From: Pseudoalteromonas sp. G4
GTDB lineage: Bacteria; Pseudomonadota; Gammaproteobacteria; Enterobacterales; Alteromonadaceae
NCBI RefSeq assembly: GCF_028875915.1
Contig: NZ_JAPEHW010000039.1
Coordinates: 1 to 35,892 of the forward strand
DNA length: 35,892 bases
Reading direction: 5' to 3'
In this document: positions 10,190-17,871 of the stretch, in pieces
Position numbering within the stretch: position 1 is the first letter of the stretch
Layout of the letters: each line of letters starts with the position of its first letter
Notes under the pieces: model-generated
What the model saw: the letters and a program-made list of their open reading frames with translations, nothing else
The model's database searches: none
What the model was told of the DNA's origin: nothing
Program-made: the position numbers and the translations under genes

Positions 10190-10846
10190 CTATTTTTGAG
10201 TTATAAATGGGCGTTTAAAATCTTGCCAGTTTATTCGTGCTGCGAGCAACATTTCGCGTAATGTTAATACACGCGGGGTTGTCGCTCGTGAAAGCAACCA
10301 AACATGCCCGCAGCAAGCAGCTGAAAATGCCGCTTTGCTTGGTTTTAATACTTGTATTCCCGTATTTTCTTGTGAGCTTCCAGACATTGCAACCCAACCA
10401 AATTGATTACAATGAAAACCCGAGCTTGTTACTTCATCAACACTATCGATTCTAACAGTTGAATACTCAGCGTCATATACTAAAACTGGAATAATTAAGC
10501 CGACAAATACATTTTGGCTAAAGAATTGATGGTTTTTCTCTTCATCAACTTTTGGCATTGCACGTGACTGTTTCGCAATCCAACTGCCGTTTTGTGTATC
10601 TAAGGTAAGCGGGCTGTTGCCTTCTAAAATATGATTCGCGGCTTTTTCAATGTAATAAGGCAAACTAGCAAAGCGTCGTTGCAATCGCTCAACTGAACCA
10701 AACTGCTCTTTGCTTAAGCGATAAATTTCCCGAACATAAAAAGTATTACATAACGCATTGTACGCATTACTGCGTGACGAACTGCGCCATAACTCTGTTT
10801 GCTCTTCACATCCTGATTGCACTGATAAAAAACCTAGCGAATACAC
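10190..10846 (-). CDS. Unrecognised 218-residue protein upstream of ftsB
   Basis: I do not recognise this family. The open frame is 218 codons with a GTG start at 10846; no Shine-Dalgarno is visible and no other Met start occurs before about residue 95, so the start is uncertain. The protein is soluble, with no signal peptide or membrane helix. It has a basic-aromatic middle (VERLQRRFASLPYYIEKAANHILEG), several Trp, and a basic end (LTLREMLLAARINWQDFKRPF). It stops 8 bases before ftsB, so it is probably the first gene of that transcript. The long uninterrupted frame and operon spacing make it a real gene. Confidence 0.7.
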   Translation of the reverse strand: MYSLGFLSVQSGCEEQTELWRSSSRSNAYNALCNTFYVREIYRLSKEQFGSVERLQRRFASLPYYIEKAANHILEGNSPLTLDTQNGSWIAKQSRAMPKVDEEKNHQFFSQNVFVGLIIPVLVYDAEYSTVRIDSVDEVTSSGFHCNQFGWVAMSGSSQENTGIQVLKPSKAAFSAACCGHVWLLSRATTPRVLTLREMLLAARINWQDFKRPFITQK

Positions 10847-10970
10847 TTAATTAACCATAGTACATCATAATAAAATTGGATGTAATATCGACAATAGCTT
10901 AAAAATGATACGCCAAGAAATAAGACAGTATTAAGCATCGAAAGGAAGAATAAGTATAAAGTTAATTACC

Positions 10971-10987
10971 TTACTGCGCGACAGTAA
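10971..10987. repeat. Short inverted repeat
   Basis: TTACTG and CAGTAA are separated by CGCGA in the 212-base gap between the unknown gene and the DUF2947-like gene. No T run follows, so it is not a clear terminator. Confidence 0.35.
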
Positions 10988-11022
10988 GAGAAATGAAAGA
11001 ATTGAAAAGTGTGAGATATTTT

Positions 11023-11049
11023 CGCAATTGCTACCAGTAAACAATTGCG
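11023..11049. repeat. Perfect 8-bp inverted repeat at the end of the DUF2947-like gene
   Basis: CGCAATTG (11023-11030) and CAATTGCG (11042-11049) flank an 11-base loop, 9 bases past the stop codon at 11059. On the minus strand it is followed by A-rich rather than T-rich sequence. It may be a transcript-end stabilising hairpin or a weak terminator. Confidence 0.45.
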
Positions 11050-11058
11050 ATAGGTAAT

Positions 11059-11532
11059 TTAATCTATGCGCTTGCCCAGCTTGGCATATCCAGTTTCTAA
11101 AAACTGCACTACCTGATGACGCTTTTTACCAATTAGCAAACTGCCATCACTCATAAATAAAAAGTTTAACCATGTTGCTTTAAAGGTTCGCCAATCAGTT
11201 TCAATAACGTGCTTGCGAGATAAACAAAAATACACGGTCGTATTTTCATCCCAATCGAGGTGATTAATGATTTCATCTGGCAATGCATCATCGTTATCCC
11301 AGGCTGACTCCCATTTAACTGAATTCACCCAAGTTTTGCCGTTTCCTGGCCAATCTTTGTTATCAAAAAAATCGGGGTGATCTTTTTCACGACTGACAAA
11401 AGTAGCCCATAAATTTGTCGCGCGACTTTCAGACATTGGTTTTATTTTATCGAGTAAAGAATCATCAATAGGTAACTGCTGATGACGGAATGCCCATGCA
11501 TATTTAAAATCATCAAGGGGTATATAATTCAT
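11059..11532 (-). CDS. DUF2947-like protein of unknown function
   Basis: The product is 157 residues, soluble and rich in Trp, Asp and Lys. It starts MNYIPLDDFKYAWAFRHQQLPIDD, which I associate with DUF2947, a gammaproteobacterial family of unknown role. Other marks are ATNLWATFVSREKDHPDFF, DWPGNGKTWVNSVKWE and VYFCLSRKHVIETDWRTFKATWLNFLFMSDG. No catalytic motif is recognisable. It is a single gene with gaps on both sides. The family name is from memory and should be checked by profile search. Confidence 0.7.
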   Translation of the reverse strand: MNYIPLDDFKYAWAFRHQQLPIDDSLLDKIKPMSESRATNLWATFVSREKDHPDFFDNKDWPGNGKTWVNSVKWESAWDNDDALPDEIINHLDWDENTTVYFCLSRKHVIETDWRTFKATWLNFLFMSDGSLLIGKKRHQVVQFLETGYAKLGKRID

Positions 11533-11612
11533 GCTTTATCAAATCTGTAAAAAGTCGCGAAACTATACCATAAATCCCTATTTAAGCAGAACCGTTGTGG
11601 AGCAAGCTTGCC

Positions 11613-12347
11613 TTATAATTTTTTAGGAACTACTTGTTGGTATTTTTGATAAATCTCGCTAAGCCGACCTGACTTTTCTAATTCGGAAAAGCGCATATCA
11701 AACAGATTTGCAATGTATTGACCTCTTACTGAATTGGAAAAAGCCATATATAAATTAAGTGAGCTAATATCAATAAGTTGAAATTCAGCTTTATCAGGCT
11801 GATTTGCTAAATGCGTTGCTAAGATTGTGCGTATATCAATAAGGTAATCTACACGCTTATACCTCACTAAGTTAAACCCACTCTCAGTGTTTTCCGTTTC
11901 TACGCCATTAACCAAAGGCTTTATCGTATCGTTTAATAGTTCATTTTTGTAGCCAGAACGCCATACACCAACCAATTTAGGTAAATCACTTTCAGACACT
12001 TTGGCATAACGGTCTTTTCGAACTAACAACGAGATAGGCTGACTTAATACAATATGCTTTGACATTATAAAGGTTGGATTTAATGGCATCGCCCCTGTTA
12101 AATCTGCCCCACCTGATTTAACCAGCTCTAAAGAGCGCAGCCAAGGTGCATACTGCACATTAAATTCGTTAGCCTCATAAAATATAAAGCGCATTAATTC
12201 GTGATATAAGCCTGTACCATCCTGATTTGTGTAATTTGGCCAAGAGTCCGTCACCCATCGAACTGGTTTGCTAATGTCATTAGTATTTGAAAAAGTAGCC
12301 GGAGAAAATAAAAAAACGCTTAATAAAAATAAACATCCTAATCTCAT
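11613..12347 (-). CDS. Periplasmic solute-binding protein (SBP family 3-like)
   Basis: The product is 244 residues from the ATG at 12347, chosen because GGAG lies 8 bases upstream; a TTG 12 bases earlier has no such site. A signal peptide covers about residues 1-21 (LGCLFLLSVFLFSPATFS). The mature part resembles amino-acid-binding family 3 proteins: VRWVTDSWPNYTNQDGTGLYHELMRFIF, then GGADLTGAMPLNP, and a second lobe with VDYLIDIRTILATHLA and YMAFSNSVRGQYIANLFD. No permease or ATPase genes are adjacent. Stand-alone proteins of this type are common in Alteromonadales, and the ligand cannot be told. Confidence 0.82.
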   Translation of the reverse strand: MRLGCLFLLSVFLFSPATFSNTNDISKPVRWVTDSWPNYTNQDGTGLYHELMRFIFYEANEFNVQYAPWLRSLELVKSGGADLTGAMPLNPTFIMSKHIVLSQPISLLVRKDRYAKVSESDLPKLVGVWRSGYKNELLNDTIKPLVNGVETENTESGFNLVRYKRVDYLIDIRTILATHLANQPDKAEFQLIDISSLNLYMAFSNSVRGQYIANLFDMRFSELEKSGRLSEIYQKYQQVVPKKL

Positions 12348-12481
12348 TTTGCGCTCCAAATTAATCCAATTTCACTTAAATTCAACCTTAAAGACGACAT
12401 TTTGCAGCAACTTCATACTTTACTTAATCACTTAATATGACACACTTACACATCATACCAGTTTAGTCTAAAAGGTGCCCT

Positions 12482-13318
12482 GTGCAATTTAATGGTACAC
12501 AAAACTATATCGCTTCTGAATCACTTAAGTTAGCTGTTAATGCAGCAATCACTTTAGAAAAACCATTATTAATAAAAGGTGAGCCTGGAACAGGTAAAAC
12601 CATGCTTGCTGAAGAGCTAGCCCAAGTGCTCGATACTGAATTAATTCAATGGCATATCAAGTCAACGACTAAAGCACAACAAGGTCTTTATGAATATGAC
12701 GCAGTATCACGATTACGTGATAGCCAATTAGGTGATGAAAAAGTTCACGACATCAGTAATTACATTGTAAAAGGTAAGCTGTGGCAAGCATTTGAAGCGC
12801 AAAAACGCCCTATTTTACTCATTGATGAAATTGATAAAGCTGATATTGAGTTTCCAAACGACTTACTGCTCGAACTCGATAAAATGGAGTTTTATGTATA
12901 CGAAACGCAGCAGCAAATAAAAGCGGTTGAACGCCCCATTGTAATTATCACCTCAAATAACGAAAAAGAGCTACCGGATGCGTTTTTACGACGCTGCTTC
13001 TTCCATTACATTAACTTTCCTACACCAGAAGAAATGGCACAAATAATTGAAGTACACCACCCTAATGTGAAGCAAGATTTACTAACACAAGCGCTACAAG
13101 TATTTTTTAATTTACGCGATGTAAATGGGCTTAAAAAGAAGCCTTCCACCAGCGAGTTAATTGATTGGTTAAAGTTGCTATTAGCTGAAGATATTGACGC
13201 AAAAACACTGCATGACAAAACTCAAAGTGGTGGCTTAATGCCATTATTTGGTGCACTTTTGAAAAATGAACAAGATGTTAGCCTAATTGAAAAACTAGCA
13301 TTTTTAGCAAAGCGTTAG
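12482..13318 (+). CDS. MoxR-family AAA+ ATPase
   Basis: MoxR ATPases act as chaperones with VWA-domain partners in assembling or activating protein complexes. The product is 278 residues from a GTG start with AAGGTG just upstream. Walker A is GEPGTGKT (33-40), Walker B LLIDEID (112-118), sensor 1 TSNN (157-160), and an arginine pair (170-171) follows DAFL. The C-terminal part is the helical lid. The VWA gene begins 7 bases after the stop, the usual MoxR-VWA pairing. The client complex is unknown; no cox or methanol-dehydrogenase genes are nearby. Confidence 0.92.
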   Translation: MQFNGTQNYIASESLKLAVNAAITLEKPLLIKGEPGTGKTMLAEELAQVLDTELIQWHIKSTTKAQQGLYEYDAVSRLRDSQLGDEKVHDISNYIVKGKLWQAFEAQKRPILLIDEIDKADIEFPNDLLLELDKMEFYVYETQQQIKAVERPIVIITSNNEKELPDAFLRRCFFHYINFPTPEEMAQIIEVHHPNVKQDLLTQALQVFFNLRDVNGLKKKPSTSELIDWLKLLLAEDIDAKTLHDKTQSGGLMPLFGALLKNEQDVSLIEKLAFLAKR

Positions 13319-13325
13319 ACCTTTT

Positions 13326-14513
13326 ATGCTAATAGATTTTTTCTTTACCTTAAAAAAACATCGCGTAAATGTGAGTGTGCGTGAATTACTTGATTTAATT
13401 AACGCTCTAAAACAACACGTTGTTTTTGCAAATATTGATGATTTTTATCATTTAGCCAAATTGTGCTTAGTTAAAGATGAAACCCAATTTGATAAATTTG
13501 ACCGAGCCTTTGCTGAATATTTCGAAGGTGTTGAATCAGTTGATATATTTTCAAAGTTACAAGCGCAACACCAATTACCTAAAGATTGGTTAAAGAAAGA
13601 ATTTGAAAAGCATCTTAGCCAAGAAGAAAAAGATAAAATAGAAGCCCTAGGCGGCCTCGACCAACTTATGAAAACATTGGCTGAGCGTTTAAAAGAACAA
13701 CAAAAAAAACACGCGGGCGGAAATAAATGGGTAGGTACTGCCGGTACATCACCTTTTGGCGCGTATGGTTATAATCCTGAGGGGGTTCGTATTGGTCAAG
13801 ATGGCAACCGTCAGCGCCGCGCGGTCAAAGTGTGGGATAAACGCCAATTCAAAAATCTCGACCAAGATGCTGATATTAGCTCTCGAACAATGAAACTGGC
13901 TCTCAAAAAATTAAGAAAATTTGCTAGAAGCGGCGAAAGTGATGAGCTTGATCTCAACAGCACAATAAGCGCAACCGCAAAACAAGGTGGTATGCTTGAT
14001 GTCAAAATGAAACCTGAACGTCACAATGCGATAAAAGTGCTTATGTTCTTTGATATCGGTGGTTCAATGGATGCTTATATTCATACCTGTGAAGAGCTTT
14101 TTAGCGCGGCACATTCTGAGTTCAAGCATCTTGAGTTTTTTTACTTCCATAATTGCCTGTATGAACATGTTTGGCAGGATAATCAAAGAAGATACACAAA
14201 TGTGCTTGATACCTACAGTATCATCAATCGCTTCTCCAGTGATTACAAAGTGATATTTGTTGGGGATGCCACAATGGGTCCTTATGAAATAAGTTACCCT
14301 GGCGGCAGTGTAGAACATTGGAATGAAGAACCTGGTCAAGTATGGTTAGCGCGTATCACACAACATTTTAATAATGTTGTTTGGCTAAACCCTCAACCAC
14401 AACAACATTGGCACTATTATCAATCAATAGGCCTAATTGAGCACTTGATGGAAAAAAGAATGTTCCCATTAACTTTAGACGGGATTGGCCAAGCGATTAA
14501 GTGCTTAAATTAG
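13326..14513 (+). CDS. CoxE-like VWA-domain protein, MoxR partner
   Basis: The product is 395 residues. The N-terminal part (MLIDFFFTLKKHRVNVSVRELLDL) is the CoxE-like helical region. A charged helix follows (about 80-130), then a Gly-rich linker (GTSPFGAYGYNPEGVRIGQDG). The VWA domain starts near 236; its MIDAS-like site reads DIGGS (243-247) instead of the textbook DxSxS. A later Asp in VGDATMGPYEISYPGG could complete metal binding. The protein is cytoplasmic, with no signal or membrane helix. It is coupled to the AAA+ gene and probably acts with it as a metal-dependent adaptor. Confidence 0.9.
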   Translation: MLIDFFFTLKKHRVNVSVRELLDLINALKQHVVFANIDDFYHLAKLCLVKDETQFDKFDRAFAEYFEGVESVDIFSKLQAQHQLPKDWLKKEFEKHLSQEEKDKIEALGGLDQLMKTLAERLKEQQKKHAGGNKWVGTAGTSPFGAYGYNPEGVRIGQDGNRQRRAVKVWDKRQFKNLDQDADISSRTMKLALKKLRKFARSGESDELDLNSTISATAKQGGMLDVKMKPERHNAIKVLMFFDIGGSMDAYIHTCEELFSAAHSEFKHLEFFYFHNCLYEHVWQDNQRRYTNVLDTYSIINRFSSDYKVIFVGDATMGPYEISYPGGSVEHWNEEPGQVWLARITQHFNNVVWLNPQPQQHWHYYQSIGLIEHLMEKRMFPLTLDGIGQAIKCLN

Positions 14514-14649
14514 TTCTTAAACACATGTTTATGCTATTAAGCTATTTAATGTAAAAGTTCGCGCCAATATCGTGCTTTGCTAAAAACCAGCAAACTATTC
14601 GCTCAAGTATAAAGTATATAACTCTTACAAAATAAGGACATTAGCTAAA

Positions 14650-14751
14650 ATGGATAAGCAAACCGTTACCGATTATTTAATGAAGAAACCTTTCACGAGT
14701 GTCACTCAACCTTTTGGTGATAACGTTGATGTATTCAAAGTAAAACAGTGA
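14650..14751 (+). pseudogene. 5' remnant of an MmcQ/YjbR-like gene
   Basis: An ATG opens 33 codons (starting MDKQTVTDYLMKKPF) before TGA. The peptide contains QPFGDNVDVFKVK, which fits the N-terminus of MmcQ/YjbR proteins (x-x-L-x-x-KP, then a PFG...VFKV block); these are normally about 115-120 residues. The remaining three quarters are missing. At about 14745-14751 the sequence changes into the antisense of the pilin gene that ends at 14735. A separate unknown peptide is possible, but the motif spacing favours a truncated copy. The 130 bases upstream hold no gene and may keep its old promoter. Confidence 0.65.
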
Positions 14752-15163
14752 TTTCAACAAGATCCCCATTTATTACAATCGACATATTTTCAATGCCTTG
14801 TAAAATAACAATTTCACCATTTCCTGCATTACATAACAAATTTGGCGCTTCAAAACGAAAAGATTCGGTGTAAGGTGCAACAATTGGTACTGTGCCATCA
14901 CATGCCACAGAGCCCACTTTATCTTGAACAATGCGAATATTATCTGTACCAGTAGAAACTGGTGTAACAAGTGTTTGTTTCAAGCTTCGACCAAACACAT
15001 CTGACGTGTATCGTAAAACCTCTTGGGTATTTTCGATGTTCTTAGATAGGTTTATCGAATCTGAAATACCAATATAAGCAAAGCCTGTTCCGGCAACCAA
15101 AAACATAGCAACAGCCATAGCAACCATCAATTCAACTAAAGAAAATCCATAATGCATTTTCAT
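14735..15163 (-). CDS. PilW-like minor type IV pilin, possibly truncated at the C-terminus
   Basis: The product is 142 residues from the ATG at 15163, which has AAGGG 7 bases upstream and overlaps the pilV stop as ATGA. The prepilin site is MKMHYG/FSLVEL with Glu at +5, followed by the long hydrophobic helix. Minor pilins of the PilW type help start pilus assembly with PilV, PilX and PilY1. PilW proteins often exceed 200 residues, so this one is short. Its last codons (about VLL) lie in DNA shared with the yjbR remnant, so the natural end may have been lost. The family member is uncertain; the pilin class is sure. Confidence 0.8.
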   Translation of the reverse strand: MKMHYGFSLVELMVAMAVAMFLVAGTGFAYIGISDSINLSKNIENTQEVLRYTSDVFGRSLKQTLVTPVSTGTDNIRIVQDKVGSVACDGTVPIVAPYTESFRFEAPNLLCNAGNGEIVILQGIENMSIVINGDLVEITVLL

Positions 15164-15549
15164 GAGCACACCCTTGGTAACTTCACATTTAAACCAGCTG
15201 TATTAGCAAGGTTATCTGTCATGCGTTCGTCACTCCAACTTACCCTGATTTCAAAATCATCAACGTCAAAGCCGTTTGGAAATTCAATAACATATTTATC
15301 TGTTTGGGTTGCTACATTAAGATCATTCAATGTCAAAGTGCCATTTTGTAGTTCACACAAATTAGCCCAAGATTGCTCAACTGCATTATTCGCCTGTATT
15401 AATGAAAGGGTATAATCTAAACTGTTCGATGCATATTGAAGGGATTTAACTTGCCCAACACCCAAGCTTAAAAGCGCTATTGCTGACACTACAGTTGCAA
15501 CCATTGCTTCAATTAGAGAGAAGCCTCGTTGTTTATTGGGTGCTTTCAT
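15160..15549 (-). CDS. pilV: PilV-like minor type IV pilin
   Basis: The product is 129 residues. The leader MKAPNKQRG is followed by FSLIEAMVATVVSAIALLSLGVGQVKSLQ, a class III prepilin segment cut after Gly by PilD and carrying Glu at +5. The globular part has two cysteines (NLCELQ and the C-terminal PRVCS), a usual minor-pilin disulfide. AAAGGAGGG lies 8 bases before the start. It overlaps fimT by 17 bases and pilW by 4. Confidence 0.85.
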   Translation of the reverse strand: MKAPNKQRGFSLIEAMVATVVSAIALLSLGVGQVKSLQYASNSLDYTLSLIQANNAVEQSWANLCELQNGTLTLNDLNVATQTDKYVIEFPNGFDVDDFEIRVSWSDERMTDNLANTAGLNVKLPRVCS

Positions 15550-15973
15550 TTACACACCCTCCTTTGGTTAACTGACTTTGCCCACTCACTAAAACAGAAA
15601 AACAACGGTCAACCGTATCCGCATCTCCATCTTCAATAGTTAAATTTATGCTCGTGGTTTCACCTGATGCACGTACAGTCATATTTGCTAAGCCATTAAC
15701 ACTGACACTTGAATAAATACTGCTAAATGTCATGATTGTTTCACCATCAAGTTGAACTAACCAATCTTCTCCAGAAACAACTAATTGCACGTCGGTTTCT
15801 CTTTTTACCGCTTCACTTCGAGCAAATTTAAATGTACTAGTTAATTGATTAGCTGTAGTGACCAGTCTGTCAGATTTAATAGTAGTAATCATAGAAGGGA
15901 TAGCGACTGTGCTTAAAACCCCTACGATACTGGAAACAACCACTAGCTCTATTAAGGTGTATCCGTTTTTCAT
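15533..15973 (-). CDS. fimT: FimT/GspH-like minor pilin
   Basis: The product is 146 residues. The leader MKNG precedes YTLIELVVVSSIVGVLSTVAIPSM, the prepilin helix. TSTFKFARSEAVKRETDVQL is the characteristic FimT/FimU/GspH block. Two C-terminal cysteines (DRCFSV and KGGCVN) probably pair. GAGGT lies 6 bases before the ATG, within the end of pilE. The first mature residue is Tyr rather than Phe, which PilD tolerates. In relatives FimT-type pilins bind DNA during natural transformation; no such basic tail stands out here. Confidence 0.85.
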   Translation of the reverse strand: MKNGYTLIELVVVSSIVGVLSTVAIPSMITTIKSDRLVTTANQLTSTFKFARSEAVKRETDVQLVVSGEDWLVQLDGETIMTFSSIYSSVSVNGLANMTVRASGETTSINLTIEDGDADTVDRCFSVLVSGQSQLTKGGCVNESTQ

Positions 15974-15981
15974 AAATCACC

Positions 15982-16356
15982 TCAACGCCAACAGGAATCG
16001 AGTGATGCAGTAGTTGCACCTTGCTGATTAACTGATAAATCACCACATTTATCGTCTGACTGAGCACCTTTAGGGCTTGCACTTAGAGTAAATGAAGTGT
16101 CGCTATCACGAGAGTACTTGTAGGAATAATAATCTGAAGTTTCAGGGGTAATCGTGTCTTCTGCTGGGTATTCACCAAGGCGAGTATAATTTCGTTCAAG
16201 CGTACCAGAGAGTTGCAGCAGATACTGCTGCGCATCAACCCTTCGGCTCTCTTTAACATATTCAGTGTAAGCTGGCAGAGCTACGGCTGTAAGGATCCCT
16301 ATGATTGCGACAACAATCATAATTTCAACAAGCGTGAAACCCATTTGTCTTTGCAT
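15982..16356 (-). CDS. pilE: PilE-like type IV pilin
   Basis: The product is 124 residues. The leader MQRQMG is followed by [40 protein letters not shown], a textbook type IV pilin N-terminus with Glu at +5. The C-terminus has a disulfide pair (DDKCGDL and SCWR), as in PilE minor pilins of about this size. GGGGA lies upstream. It is the first gene of the four-pilin unit pilE-fimT-pilV-pilW and follows a nested inverted repeat that may regulate it. pilX and pilY1, usual partners of this cluster, are absent. Confidence 0.88.
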   Translation of the reverse strand: MQRQMGFTLVEIMIVVAIIGILTAVALPAYTEYVKESRRVDAQQYLLQLSGTLERNYTRLGEYPAEDTITPETSDYYSYKYSRDSDTSFTLSASPKGAQSDDKCGDLSVNQQGATTASLDSCWR

Positions 16357-16376
16357 TTCTATCCCCTTTTATACAA

Positions 16377-16410
16377 ATACCAGAAATGCAAATCCATTTG
16401 TAACTGGTAT
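16377..16410. repeat. Nested inverted repeat upstream of pilE
   Basis: Outer arms ATACCAG (16377-16383) and CTGGTAT (16404-16410) enclose inner arms CAAAT (16389-16393) and ATTTG (16396-16400). It lies 21 bases upstream of the pilE start codon. It could be an operator, or a hairpin in the leader. Confidence 0.5.
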
Positions 16411-16529
16411 AAAACAAGTATAGAAAAGTCTAAGAAATAGACAAAACCAAAAAGCTGATTTTTATTGGGACACCCAGGGGATTATTAATTTTTTATAAAT
16501 GATTCAATCTAAATCTAGATTATAGAAGT

Positions 16530-17036
16530 TTAATATTTTGAAAGTAATTTAGCTTCATACTTGTCTGTATCTAACGTTACATTAACCTCTCGTGCTTTTG
16601 CATCTAATTCAGCTTGCCAGATGCTAAGCTCTTCCATAGTGATCGTGTTATCATCCAGCTGCCAAAGTTGACGCGACCCAGCATATGAATAATTGATAAT
16701 CTGCATTGCAACAACATCGCCCTCTTCTACTGCAGCTTTCAACTTGCGCATTTTTCTGGTGATGTAATTAAGTTGCTTTTTTAATTCCCACACATAGGTT
16801 ACTTCAGTCATAAAGTCATGGTGCTTATATTTTTTTAATACACTGCCAATGATTAAACACGTCGCAACTACGCCTAAAAAATTCCAATGAAAGTGGCTGC
16901 CTTGCTCACTAGGAAAAATAGCAATAAGCGCTTGCGCAATGCCCAAACTACCAATCACTAACGCCACAATACAACCTACAATCACCTTATTTAAATGATT
17001 GCGATAACGGGCTTTGTTGATCTCTTGAATTTTCAT
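16530..17036 (-). CDS. DUF3087-like inner-membrane protein
   Basis: The product is 168 residues. Two membrane helices are clear: about 19-40 (VIVGCIVALVIGSLGIAQALIAIF) and 52-66 (FLGVVATCLIIGSVL). The short cytoplasmic N-terminus starts MKIQEINKARYRNHLNKV. The C-terminal hundred residues are charged and helical (WELKKQLNYITRKMRKLKAAVEEGD and ITMEELSIWQAELDAKAREVNVTLD). This fits DUF3087 as I recall it, a gammaproteobacterial family with no known role. It is a single gene, divergent from azurin. Confidence 0.75.
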   Translation of the reverse strand: MKIQEINKARYRNHLNKVIVGCIVALVIGSLGIAQALIAIFPSEQGSHFHWNFLGVVATCLIIGSVLKKYKHHDFMTEVTYVWELKKQLNYITRKMRKLKAAVEEGDVVAMQIINYSYAGSRQLWQLDDNTITMEELSIWQAELDAKAREVNVTLDTDKYEAKLLSKY

Positions 17037-17113
17037 TAACGTAATTACCTATTAATTAATAGAACATTGAATTTTAGGAAATCATTTTACCACTAATCAA
17101 ATGAAACAAAACC

Positions 17114-17141
17114 TTGCAAGCACGCTCACAAAATGTAAAAT
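17114..17141 (+). promoter_or_regulatory. Candidate promoter of the azurin gene
   Basis: TTGCAA (17114-17119), a 16-base spacer and TAAAAT (17136-17141) lie about 35 bases before the azurin ATG. Found by eye; no regulator site is assigned. Confidence 0.45.
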
Positions 17142-17176
17142 AAAAACAATTATCAATAACATTTAGATTGTAAGAT

Positions 17177-17629
17177 ATGAAACGTTTAATCAAGTTAGGT
17201 CTACTTTCTCTTGCTGCATCATTTTTTTCTGTCAATGCATCTGCATCATGTTCAGCTTCGCTCGAAGCAAACGACATGATGCAATTTAACCAAAAAACGT
17301 TAAGTTTTTCTAAAGACTGTAAAGAAATCAGCATCGAACTGAAACATACAGGCAAACTGCCAGCCAAAACGATGGGGCATAATATTGTCGTAGTTGATAG
17401 CGCAAATGTTCAGGCTGTTGCTACAGACGGAATGTCAGCAGGTATTGCAAATCAATATGTAAAACCGGGAGATGAGCGCGTTTATGGCTTTTCAAAAATA
17501 ATCGGTGGCGGTGAAGCAACTACATTAACCTTTAAAACAGACAAGCTCAAAGTGGCCGGTGACTATGCCTTTTTCTGTTCGTTCCCCGGTCACTGGGCAA
17601 TTATGAAAGGTAAGTTGGAATTTAAGTAA
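17177..17629 (+). CDS. azu: Azurin, periplasmic blue copper protein
   Basis: Azurin is a type 1 copper protein that carries single electrons in the periplasm. The 150-residue precursor has a signal peptide (GLLSLAASFFSVNASA) cut before C25. Copper ligands are all present: H68 in MGHN, C134 and H139 in FFCSFPGHW, and axial M143, with the Gly67 carbonyl. C25 and C48 are 23 residues apart, the standard azurin disulfide. The NDMMQFNQKTL start of the mature domain is typical. The physiological partner is not evident: no denitrification or peroxidase genes are adjacent. It ends at a strong hairpin. Confidence 0.96.
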   Translation: MKRLIKLGLLSLAASFFSVNASASCSASLEANDMMQFNQKTLSFSKDCKEISIELKHTGKLPAKTMGHNIVVVDSANVQAVATDGMSAGIANQYVKPGDERVYGFSKIIGGGEATTLTFKTDKLKVAGDYAFFCSFPGHWAIMKGKLEFK

Positions 17630-17639
17630 TTAAACCATC

Positions 17640-17682
17640 CCTTAAGGGCGTTTTTTAAACGCCCTTAAGGACATTTGTCCTT
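17640..17682 (+). terminator. Two overlapping hairpins after azurin
   Basis: A perfect 14-bp stem (17640-17653 with 17657-17670) has a 3-base loop. It overlaps a second repeat, AAGGACA (17667-17673) with TGTCCTT (17676-17682). The two share four bases, so they cannot form fully at once. No T run follows the first stem, so terminator function is probable rather than certain. Confidence 0.6.
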
Positions 17683-17871
17683 ATCACTATGATCAACAAG
17701 GTACTATAGTGGTAAATCACTTTGAAAATACAGTAATGTTAAAATGAACCTTAACGTCATTAAAACGTCATAACTCTGTATTAAGTTAATGGAAATCGCA
17801 GTCACCCTGATCCAGTGATTGCACATGTTAAACCTGTGTTTACCCTAAACACATAGAATAGAGAGTCGAAA

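Noticed and set aside
10971..11049. Small RNA gene in the gap beside the DUF2947-like gene
   Set aside because: Two inverted repeats are present but there is no promoter or T-run terminator that would define a transcript.
14064..14339. 91-codon minus-strand frame inside the VWA gene
   Set aside because: It lies wholly antisense to a well-supported VWA domain, and has no ribosome site or recognisable motif.
17142..17160. Fur-box-like AT-rich stretch before azurin
   Set aside because: It shares only a few positions with the Fur consensus, and any AT-rich sequence would do so.
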